18,192 nt of DNA from DASUAL01 sp035763805 (GTDB taxonomy: Bacteria > Gemmatimonadota > Gemmatimonadetes > Gemmatimonadales > GWC2-71-9), in contig DASUAL010000033.1 in assembly GCA_035763805.1 (NCBI GenBank), positions 1 through 18,192 on the forward strand. Reading direction: 5' to 3'. Below, one piece after another: positions 7,708-13,857 of the stretch (position 1 is its first letter; each line of letters starts with the position of its first letter). The notes under the pieces were generated by a model. That model saw only the letters and a list, made by a program, of their open reading frames with translations. It was not told where the DNA came from and made no database searches. The position numbers and the translations under genes were made by a program.

Positions 7708-8512
7708 GACGATCGTCCGGGAGCTCGCGCCCCGGCTCGAGGGTTACCGCATCGCGCGCGCCCGTCTCGCCAAGACCGACGTGTTGCGCAAGGTGTCGAA
7801 GCCCCGCCTGCTCCGCACGTTGCGGGGGAACACCATCGAGGAAGTGATTCGTCGCGCGAAGCACGCGGTGTTCCGGCTCGCGAGCGGCCACCGACTGATC
7901 GTGCAGCCGCGCATGACCGGTTCCCTGGTGGTGTACGACCGTCCGCTCACGAAGGACGAGAAGAAGTACGCGGTGCTCACCTGCACGCTCGAGGACGCCC
8001 GTTTGCTCGTGTACGGCGACGTGCGGCGGCTCGGCACCGTGTGGCTGCTCGACGAGAAGGGCTGGGCCGCCTACAGCGGCCGCCTCGGCCCCGAGCCGCT
8101 CGAGGAGACGTTCACGCCGTTCGTGTTCGCCGACCGACTGAAGGGGACGCGCGCCGCGATCAAGAAGGTGATCATGGATCAGCGCCGCGTCGCGGGCGTC
8201 GGTAATATCTACGCGAACGAGGCGCTGTTCGAGGCGGGTATCGATCCGTCCAAGCCCACCGACAAGCTGTCACTCGACGAGTTCGCGCGGCTGCACGAAG
8301 CCGTCACGAGCGTGCTCGAGCGGGCGGTCGATTCCTCGGGGACCACGGTGCGCGACTACCGCACGGGCACCGGTGATCGCGGGCGGTTCCAGTTCGAGCT
8401 CAAGGTCTATGGTCGCGGCGGGGAGCCGTGCGTGACGTGCGGGAGGAAGCTCGTCACGACGCACGCGATCGATCTGCGGGCCACGACCTTCTGTCCCAAT
8501 TGTCAACGATGA
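7685..8512 (+). CDS. mutM: Formamidopyrimidine-DNA glycosylase
   Basis: Fpg/MutM removes 8-oxoguanine and formamidopyrimidines from DNA and then nicks the abasic site (base excision repair). The 275-residue protein starts PELPEVETIV after the initiator Met. Pro2 is the Schiff-base nucleophile and Glu3 the acid, and PELPE distinguishes Fpg from Nei. K59 (RRAKHAVF), M77 (QPRMTGS), the helix-two-turn-helix VAGVGNIYANEALF and a C-terminal CVTC...CPNC zinc finger are all present, with the finger arginine in LRATTFC. At the void-filling loop, where E. coli has RRFG, this protein has RRLG (Leu116). The GTG start lies inside purD and is fixed by the need for PELPE at the N terminus. Confidence 0.96.
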   Translation: MPELPEVETIVRELAPRLEGYRIARARLAKTDVLRKVSKPRLLRTLRGNTIEEVIRRAKHAVFRLASGHRLIVQPRMTGSLVVYDRPLTKDEKKYAVLTCTLEDARLLVYGDVRRLGTVWLLDEKGWAAYSGRLGPEPLEETFTPFVFADRLKGTRAAIKKVIMDQRRVAGVGNIYANEALFEAGIDPSKPTDKLSLDEFARLHEAVTSVLERAVDSSGTTVRDYRTGTGDRGRFQFELKVYGRGGEPCVTCGRKLVTTHAIDLRATTFCPNCQR

Positions 8513-8549
8513 GCGGGCTCGTCCGACTTGCAGTTCACCTTATCAAGGG

Positions 8550-8576
8550 CTTGTCTTCACACAAGTGAGTCCTCAC
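8550..8576 (+). repeat. Two adjacent short inverted repeats upstream of the first M16 gene
   Basis: CTTGT (8550-8554) pairs with ACAAG (8561-8565), and GTGAG (8565-8569) pairs with CTCAC (8572-8576), one after the other in the 78-bp gap between mutM and the M16 gene. They could be an operator or a weak hairpin. No convincing promoter hexamers were found in this gap beyond a TATCAA at 8541-8546. Confidence 0.3.
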
Positions 8577-8590
8577 CCGGAGCGCTGTTG

Positions 8591-10117
8591 ATGCGCATCG
8601 CACACCTGGCCGCGCTCGCGCTGCTGGCAGCGCCTGCCCCGGCCGCACGCAGTCACGCCCAAGAATCCCCCGGCGAGAGGCTTCCCGTCGTGCGGCATGT
8701 CCTCGGTAACGGGATGAGCTTCCTCCTGCTGCGCCGCGACGGCGCTCCGACGGTATCGTTCGTGACCCACTTCCGCGCCGGCGGCGTGGACGAGTGGACG
8801 GGGATCTCGGGCACCGCGCACCTGTTCGAGCACATGCTTTTCAAGGGGACGCGCACCATCGGCACGCGGGACTACGCGGCTGAACAGGCCCTGTTCCCGC
8901 AGATCGACGCAGTGGCCGACTCCTTCACCGCCGAGTTCCTCAAGGGTGCGCTCACCGACTCCACGGAGCTCAAGCGGCTGCGCGGCCGCCTGAAGCAGCT
9001 GGAGGACTCGGCGCGCCAGCACGTGGTGAGCAACGAGTTCTGGCGCATCCTCACGGAGAACGGCGCCCAGAACCTCAACGCCTCGACCGGCAACGACCTG
9101 ACCAACTACTTCTTCTCGCTTCCGGCGAACCGCGCCAAGCTCTGGTTCGTGCTTGAGAGCGACCGCATACGCAACCCCGTGCTGCGCGAGTTTTACACCG
9201 AGCGCGACGTGGTGATGGAGGAGCGGCGCTTGCGTGTCGAGACGCAGCCGTTCGGCCTGTTGTTCGAAGAGTTCCTGCAGGCGGCGTTCCGCGCTCACCC
9301 GTACGGTCGGCCGGTCGTCGGCGTGGCGAGCGAGATCCAGGCCGTGAGCCGCGACGCCGCCCGCGAGTACTACCGCCGCTACTACGGCGTCAATAACGCC
9401 GTCGTGGCGATTGTGGGCGACATCAACGTGGACTCGGTCAAAGCCTGGGCCACCGAGTACTTTGGCGACGTAGCCACGGGAGAGCCCCACCGGCCCGTGG
9501 TGACCCGGGAGCCGCCGCAGCGCGGCGAGCGGCGCATCGAGGTCCAATTCGATGCCAACCCGATCGTCATGATCGGCTACCACATCCCGAGCGCCAACCA
9601 CGCCGACGCCCCAACCCTCGCGGTGCTGTCGCAAATCCTCACCGCTGGCCGCACTTCGCGGCTGTACCAGCGGCTGGTGATCCGCGATCGGGTGGCGACG
9701 TCGATCTCTTCCTTCATGCCGCCCGGCGCGCTGTATCCTCGAGCGTTCGCGTTCCAGGGGGTCCCGATCGCTCCACACACGACGCAAGAGATCGAGCAGG
9801 CGGTGTACGAGGAGCTGGACCGCATCCAGCGCGAGCCGCCGACCGACTACGAGCTGGAGCGGGTCCGCAACCAAATCGACGCGTCGTCGTATCAGCGGCT
9901 GCAGTCGAACCTCGGGCTCGCCTTCCAGCTGTCGTCGAGCGAAGCGCTGTGGTACGACTGGCGGCGAACCTTCCGCGACCAAGCGACCCAAGCCCGCGTC
10001 ACCGCCGCCGACGTCCAGCGGGTTGTCAGGACGTACTTCGACCGGACCAACCGGACCGTCGCAACCCTCGTCCGCCCGTCGCAGGCCGAGAAGGCACAGA
10101 AGGGAGGGAACGACTGA
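8591..10117 (+). CDS. M16 (pitrilysin/insulinase) zinc peptidase, catalytic partner, exported
   Basis: A 508-residue peptidase with the inverted zinc motif HLFEH at 77-81 (H77, E80 catalytic, H81) in AHLFEHMLFKGT. The glutamates of FYTERDVVMEERR (204, 210, 211) should supply the third ligand. About 130 residues separate HxxEH from that glutamate, against roughly 75 in classical members, because of a charged helical insert (about 97-150). The C-terminal M16 half has GRTSRLYQRL at 353-362. At the place where active subunits or their partners carry the substrate-binding Tyr it has Thr370. I start at the ATG at 8591, where a signal peptide begins (hydrophobic 5-19, likely cleavage after SHA-QES) behind a GGAG. 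A TTG 21 codons earlier would bury the signal. It probably works with the next gene in the periplasm. Confidence 0.92.
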   Translation: MRIAHLAALALLAAPAPAARSHAQESPGERLPVVRHVLGNGMSFLLLRRDGAPTVSFVTHFRAGGVDEWTGISGTAHLFEHMLFKGTRTIGTRDYAAEQALFPQIDAVADSFTAEFLKGALTDSTELKRLRGRLKQLEDSARQHVVSNEFWRILTENGAQNLNASTGNDLTNYFFSLPANRAKLWFVLESDRIRNPVLREFYTERDVVMEERRLRVETQPFGLLFEEFLQAAFRAHPYGRPVVGVASEIQAVSRDAAREYYRRYYGVNNAVVAIVGDINVDSVKAWATEYFGDVATGEPHRPVVTREPPQRGERRIEVQFDANPIVMIGYHIPSANHADAPTLAVLSQILTAGRTSRLYQRLVIRDRVATSISSFMPPGALYPRAFAFQGVPIAPHTTQEIEQAVYEELDRIQREPPTDYELERVRNQIDASSYQRLQSNLGLAFQLSSSEALWYDWRRTFRDQATQARVTAADVQRVVRTYFDRTNRTVATLVRPSQAEKAQKGGND

Positions 10118-11571
10118 TGCAGGCGCGCTTCATGCTGGTCGCCCTCCTCGTCGCCGCCGGCCCCACAGGGCCCGTCCCGGCTCCCGCCCAGCAACCAACT
10201 GACACCCGCCGGGCGATCGAGAGCCTCCGGTTCCCGCCGCTGCGCTTCAACCCGCCGCTGCCCAAACGGGTGAAGCTCTCGAACGGCGTGCCGGTCTACC
10301 TGCTGGTGGACAAGAGCCTGCCGCTCCTGCAAGTCACCTTCGTTTCCAAGGCGGGGGTCGCCCACCTGCCCGACTCGATGTGGAGCGCCGGCTGGCAGGC
10401 GGACAACATGATACGCACCGGCGGCACGAACCAGCTCTCCCCCGATTCTGTGGACAAGCTGCTCGAGTTCTACGCCGTCCAATTCCAAGTAAACACCGAG
10501 AACGAGCTGAGCCAGGGCTTCGTCTCCGGCCTGTCGCGCTACCGTGACCAGATGCTCGACCTCGCATTCGACCTGCTGCGCAACCCGCGCAACGACACCT
10601 CGCGGATTCGCGTCCTGGCCGCCCAGCAGGAGGAGAACTGGCGCCGACGCAACGACCAGCCGTCCTCCGTGCTGCAGCGTGCGTGGAACCAGGTGATGCT
10701 GGACGATCATCCGCTCGGCCGCACCCTGGTCCGGCCCGAAGAAATCCAAGGCTTTGCGCCGCAGCGGTTCAAATGGACCGAGGAGCGGATCTTCTGCCCC
10801 GAGAACCTGTTGCTCGGCGTGTCCGGCGACTTCGACGAACGCCCGCTGCTCGCGAAGCTCGAAAGCCTGTTCAAGGGCTGGGCAAGGTGCAAGTCCGGCC
10901 TACGCCAGCTCCCGCCGGTCAAGTTCGCCGACGGTCCGCAGACCGTGCTGGTGGAGAAGGACTTGAACCAGACGAGTATCCGAATGGGGCATGCCGGCGG
11001 CCTTCGGGTAGCCAACACCCCGGAATATTTCGCCTCCACGGTAGCGAACTTCCTGCTCGGTGGGGGCAGCGGGTTCAGCTCGCGGCTGCTGCAACGGGTG
11101 CGGAGCGACTCCGGCTTCGCCTACAGCGTGTTCAGCTTCTGGGAGGCGACGCCCAAGCGCGAGGGCCAGTTCGCTGCGGGGGCGCAGGTGCGCGCCGAGA
11201 AGACCGTGGCGGCGCTCAGGCTCATTCGGCAGATCGTCGGCTCGATGGCGACGGAGCCCGTCACCGCAACGGACGTCAGGCTGGCGCGCGATAACAGGGT
11301 CAACTCGTTCGTTTTCCAATTCGAGAACGCCGGCCAGATCGTGTCGCAGCAGCTCAGCTTCGCCGTGAACGGCCTGCCGCCGAACTGGTTCGACATCTAC
11401 TTGCAGGGGATCCAGAAGGTGACGCCCGAGCAGGTGAACGGCGTTTCCACCCGATACCTGCACCCGAAGCGGCTTGTGACAGTCGTCGTCGGGAAGCCGT
11501 CGGCGTTCGACGGGCCGCTGTCGGAGTACGGGCCGGTGACGATGCTCCCGGTGGATTCGATTCGGCGCTAG
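10117..11571 (+). CDS. M16-family protein lacking the zinc motif, non-catalytic partner, exported
   Basis: A 484-residue M16-fold protein with a signal peptide (hydrophobic 5-18, APAQQ). Where HxxEH should stand the sequence is SAGWQADNMIRTGGT (about 90-104), so the zinc site is gone. The C-terminal half is well kept: GGGSGFSSRLLQRV (315-328) followed by SGFAYSV (332-338), with R323 and Y336 at the positions of the M16 Arg/Tyr substrate-binding pair that the upstream protein partly lacks. The ATG overlaps the upstream TGA by one base, which suggests equimolar coupled synthesis. In known heterosubunit M16B enzymes and in mitochondrial processing peptidase, one subunit holds zinc and the other helps bind substrate. 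The substrate here is unknown. Confidence 0.9.
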   Translation: MQARFMLVALLVAAGPTGPVPAPAQQPTDTRRAIESLRFPPLRFNPPLPKRVKLSNGVPVYLLVDKSLPLLQVTFVSKAGVAHLPDSMWSAGWQADNMIRTGGTNQLSPDSVDKLLEFYAVQFQVNTENELSQGFVSGLSRYRDQMLDLAFDLLRNPRNDTSRIRVLAAQQEENWRRRNDQPSSVLQRAWNQVMLDDHPLGRTLVRPEEIQGFAPQRFKWTEERIFCPENLLLGVSGDFDERPLLAKLESLFKGWARCKSGLRQLPPVKFADGPQTVLVEKDLNQTSIRMGHAGGLRVANTPEYFASTVANFLLGGGSGFSSRLLQRVRSDSGFAYSVFSFWEATPKREGQFAAGAQVRAEKTVAALRLIRQIVGSMATEPVTATDVRLARDNRVNSFVFQFENAGQIVSQQLSFAVNGLPPNWFDIYLQGIQKVTPEQVNGVSTRYLHPKRLVTVVVGKPSAFDGPLSEYGPVTMLPVDSIRR

Positions 11572-11589
11572 GAACCGCTATACCGACGC

Positions 11590-11645
11590 TACGACGCTAC
11601 GTTGTAAGAACGCGCGTAGTGAGGCTCGTACAACGTGGCGTCGTA
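11590..11645. terminator. Long hairpin between the convergent M16 and phosphoesterase genes
   Basis: Bases 11590-11606 pair with 11629-11645 over 17 positions with a single G-U wobble, leaving a 22-base loop. It lies 18 bases after the M16 stop, with no T-run. A second palindrome (TCGTCTT, two bases, AAGACGA, 11658-11673) covers the stop codon of the opposite gene. It may end transcription from both sides, but its sequence recurs upstream of the phosphoesterase gene, so it may also be a dispersed repeat. Confidence 0.5.
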
Positions 11646-11657
11646 CGACGTAGCGTC
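11641..11657. repeat. 17-bp repeat, copy 1 (downstream of the phosphoesterase gene)
   Basis: TCGTACGACGTAGCGTC is identical at 11641-11657 and 12144-12160, the two edges of the phosphoesterase gene, in the same orientation. The core TCGTACGA is palindromic. A related inverted copy lies at 11584-11606, which also contains an 8-bp tandem word (CGACGCTA twice). Confidence 0.7.
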
Positions 11658-11662
11658 TCGTC

Positions 11663-12136
11663 TTACAAGACGACAATCCGCGCCCGCGGCGGGATCCCCG
11701 GCTCGAGCTCCATGATCCCGACCGACGGCTTGACGTCGAACCGGGCGGCCCCCGCGCCTCCAGGATTCATCACCGTCACCGTGCGCTCCACCAGCTCGAG
11801 CAACGGCTTGTGGGTGTGGCCGTACACGATGATCTCGGCCCTGGGGAACGCGGCGTGCAGCTTCTCGGGAGTCGGATGCTCGAACTGGTCGCCGTGCGTC
11901 ACCACGATCTCGAAGCCGTCGAGCTCGAGGGTCGCGACCTGCGGGAGGCGGGAGCGAAGCTCGGGTGGATCCACGTTGCCGTACACAGCGGTGACCGGCG
12001 CGATGGCCTGGAGATCCGTGAGGATCTCCCACGTGCCTACGTCCCCGCCGTGCAGGATGTGATCGACCTCGCGGAACACGTCGAACACCGCGGGACGCAG
12101 CAAGCCGTGCGTATCCGCGATGATGCCTAGTCTCAC
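11663..12136 (-). CDS. YfcE/MJ0936-type metallophosphoesterase
   Basis: A 157-residue calcineurin-like phosphoesterase, close to the usual length of this small family. The full set of metal and phosphate ligands is visible: D8 and H10 (IIADTHG), D32 (HGGDVG), N54 (YGNVD), H81 (VTHGD) and H107/H109 (YGHTH). Characterised relatives hydrolyse phosphodiesters such as bis-pNPP, usually with Mn or Ni; the physiological substrate is generally unknown. I use the GTG at 12136, which places the beta-strand RLGIIADTHG at the N terminus and has GAGGG six bases upstream. A longer frame to 12190 would run back through the repeat into ubiX. It is last in the minus-strand ubi-type gene run, 38 bp after ubiX, but there is no obvious link to quinone synthesis. 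Confidence 0.9.
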   Translation of the reverse strand: MRLGIIADTHGLLRPAVFDVFREVDHILHGGDVGTWEILTDLQAIAPVTAVYGNVDPPELRSRLPQVATLELDGFEIVVTHGDQFEHPTPEKLHAAFPRAEIIVYGHTHKPLLELVERTVTVMNPGGAGAARFDVKPSVGIMELEPGIPPRARIVVL

Positions 12137-12143
12137 CGTGCCC

Positions 12144-12160
12144 TCGTACGACGTAGCGTC
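12144..12160. repeat. 17-bp repeat, copy 2 (between ubiX and the phosphoesterase gene)
   Basis: This is identical to 11641-11657. The extended stretch to about 12168, read on the minus strand, also matches 11584-11606 except for two C/T changes. It fills most of the 38-bp gap between ubiX and the phosphoesterase gene. Confidence 0.7.
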
Positions 12161-12174
12161 GTGGCGTCGCGCAA

Positions 12175-12762
12175 CTACTTCCCTTCCCACCGCTTCACCA
12201 GCTCAATCTCGATTCCCAGATGATCGAGCACGCGCTGCACGACGAAGTCCACGAGGTCCCGCACCTGTTGCGGCTTGTGGTAGAAGCCCGGCGCTGCGGG
12301 CAGGACGATCGCCCCTGCCTCGGTCGCGAGCGTGAGGTTGCGCAGATGGACGAGCGACAGCGGCGTCTCGCGCGGCACGAGAATGAGCTTGCGACGCTCT
12401 TTCAGAGTTACGTCGGCGGCGCGCTCGATCAGCGACCGGCTCGTCCCGTGCGCGATCGCCGCGACCGTCCCCATCGAGCACGGGCAGATCACCATCCCCG
12501 CGCTCCTTGCCGAGCCCGATGCCGGCTCGGCGCCGCGGTCCTGGTCGTCGAACATCCGCACCCTCGCCCAGTCGCCGCCCGTGGCTTGCTTCAGGGTCCG
12601 GTCGTCCGTGATGCCGCACTCCTCGGCGAGCAGTCGCCACCCATGAGACGAAACCAGCAGCCAGGTCGGCACGTGGTGCATGGCCAGCAGCTCGAGCAGG
12701 CGGACGCCGTATACGGCACCGGACGCTCCCGTGATCGCGAGAATGACGGGGAGCTTGGTCAT
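12175..12762 (-). CDS. ubiX: UbiX-type flavin prenyltransferase (prenylated-FMN synthase)
   Basis: UbiX attaches a dimethylallyl group to reduced FMN, making the prenyl-FMN cofactor needed by UbiD decarboxylases. The 195-residue protein has the Rossmann-like flavin loop ITGASGA (10-16), CPCSMGT with the flavin-domain Ser/Cys (93-99), and the family signature RAADVTLKE...LVPRETPLS (114-136). Length matches the family. The partner ubiD lies two genes upstream on the same strand. In a menaquinone organism this would be the MqnM role of the futalosine route. It is separated from ubiA by a 151-bp gap with a long hairpin. Confidence 0.95.
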   Translation of the reverse strand: MTKLPVILAITGASGAVYGVRLLELLAMHHVPTWLLVSSHGWRLLAEECGITDDRTLKQATGGDWARVRMFDDQDRGAEPASGSARSAGMVICPCSMGTVAAIAHGTSRSLIERAADVTLKERRKLILVPRETPLSLVHLRNLTLATEAGAIVLPAAPGFYHKPQQVRDLVDFVVQRVLDHLGIEIELVKRWEGK

Positions 12763-12828
12763 CTCCCGCGCCTGTTGGGTACCGGTGAGCGTACGGGATG
12801 GCGCTGAGGCTTGGGCGGTGGGGGTACA

Positions 12829-12910
12829 CGGTGCGGGGTGCGCGGTGGCTGCCGCGGCGCCGACGGCTTGGTGCGCTCCGGAGCAACTGCGTACCGCGCA
12901 CCGCGCACCG
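12829..12910. repeat. Large inverted repeat in the ubiA-ubiX gap
   Basis: Bases 12829-12846 and 12893-12910 are reverse complements over 18 positions with one mismatch (G12836/G12903), around a 46-base loop that itself contains the palindrome GCTCCGGAGC (12875-12884). It lies in the 151-bp space between the ubiA stop (12914) and the ubiX start (12762), the longest gap in the window. I see no clear promoter hexamers there. It could attenuate ubiX or stabilise the upstream mRNA end. Confidence 0.5.
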
Positions 12911-12913
12911 GTC

Positions 12914-13828
12914 TCATGAGACCCGGTCCACCAGGGCGCCCAGGAACACGATGATGCTGACGAGCCCGTTGGCGGTAAAGAACGCCGCGTCCAGCCGCGA
13001 CAGGTCGCCGGGCCTGACGATCCGATGCTCCCACGCCATCAGGGCCGCGCCCGCGGCCACCGCCCCGAAATAGGGCCACCCCATGGGCGCCCCGACGCCG
13101 AACACCACGAGCCCGAGGATCGCGACAGCGTGCAGCAGCCTGGCGACGAGCAGGCTGCCGGCTCGACCGAGCCGCACCACGGCCGACCTGAGCCGCCTCG
13201 CCCGATCGAAGTCCTCGTCTTGCAGCGCGTACACCATGTCGAACCCCGCGACCCAGCACGTCACGGCCACCGTGATCGCGGCGAGCGTCCACCACGGATC
13301 GCTCCACGCACCTGCGACTGCGAGATACCCGCCCACGGGCGCGATCGCGAGCGACAGCCCCAGCCAGAGGTGCGACCAGTGGGTGAACCGCTTGGTGTAG
13401 CTGTACGCCCCGATCCACAGCAGGGCCGGCAGCGCGAGCCAGCCACACAGCGGGTTGAGTGCCCGGGCGGCGACGCAGAACACGACGGCGGCGATCCCCA
13501 CGGCACTCCAGGCCTGGCGCACCGTCAGGCGGCCGGTGGGGAGCTCGCGCTCGCGAGTGCGCGGGTTCAGGGCGTCGAGCTCCCGATCGGCGATCCGATT
13601 GAATCCCATCGCGACGAAGCGCGCGGCCGTGAAGGCAAGCACGACCAGCGCCACGGTGCTCCAGGTCAGCGGGAAGCGCCACGACGCCGCCACTACGCCC
13701 AGCAGGGCAAACGGCAACGCGAACAGGGTGTGGGGCAGCTTGACGAAGTTGGCGTAGCGGACGAGGAGCGACGCGCCGGCAAACGTCTGCCCTTCCCGCT
13801 GCGCCGTCGTACCGCCCCTTACCGCCAC
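12914..13828 (-). CDS. UbiA-family polyprenyltransferase (probably menaquinone route)
   Basis: A 304-residue integral membrane prenyltransferase with about eight or nine hydrophobic helices. The first aspartate-rich motif is N77-RIA-D81-REL-D85 and the second is D197-MVYALQ-D204-E-D206-F-D208; together they bind Mg and the prenyl diphosphate. The KLPHTLFALPFALLG start is typical of the UbiA branch. With UbiX, UbiD and UbiE genes alongside, and no chorismate lyase or ubiquinone hydroxylase, the likely acceptor is 1,4-dihydroxy-6-naphthoate (the MqnP role). 4-Hydroxybenzoate (UbiA proper) cannot be excluded. The GTG start abuts the ubiD stop with no intervening base, and the first ten codons lie within a tandem repeat, so a start slightly downstream is possible. 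Confidence 0.9.
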   Translation of the reverse strand: MAVRGGTTAQREGQTFAGASLLVRYANFVKLPHTLFALPFALLGVVAASWRFPLTWSTVALVVLAFTAARFVAMGFNRIADRELDALNPRTRERELPTGRLTVRQAWSAVGIAAVVFCVAARALNPLCGWLALPALLWIGAYSYTKRFTHWSHLWLGLSLAIAPVGGYLAVAGAWSDPWWTLAAITVAVTCWVAGFDMVYALQDEDFDRARRLRSAVVRLGRAGSLLVARLLHAVAILGLVVFGVGAPMGWPYFGAVAAGAALMAWEHRIVRPGDLSRLDAAFFTANGLVSIIVFLGALVDRVS

Positions 13829-13857
13829 CTACCGCCCCCTACCGCCACTACCGCCCA
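13810..13857. repeat. Tandem repeat of a ~10-bp unit across the ubiD stop / ubiA start
   Basis: Five units beginning TACCGCC run head to tail: 13810-13819, 13820-13829, 13830-13839, 13840-13848 and 13849-13857. The unit is ten bases, shortened to nine in the last two. They contain the ubiD stop (13831-13829) and the ubiA GTG (13828-13826). They encode GGSGGRGR at the UbiD C terminus and AVRGGT at the UbiA N terminus. On the minus strand the units also supply the G-rich sequence that would act as a ribosome binding site for ubiA. Confidence 0.85.

Noticed and set aside
8528..8590. A 21-residue N-terminal extension of the first M16 protein from a TTG
   Set aside because: It would place a polar stretch before a clear signal peptide. 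The ATG at 8591 has a GGAG upstream and makes a normal exported precursor.
11584..12168. Phosphoesterase gene as an integron-type cassette with attC-like flanks
   Set aside because: The flanking copies are short and lack the paired R-box architecture of attC. No integrase is near and the gene has ordinary composition. A dispersed intergenic repeat fits better.
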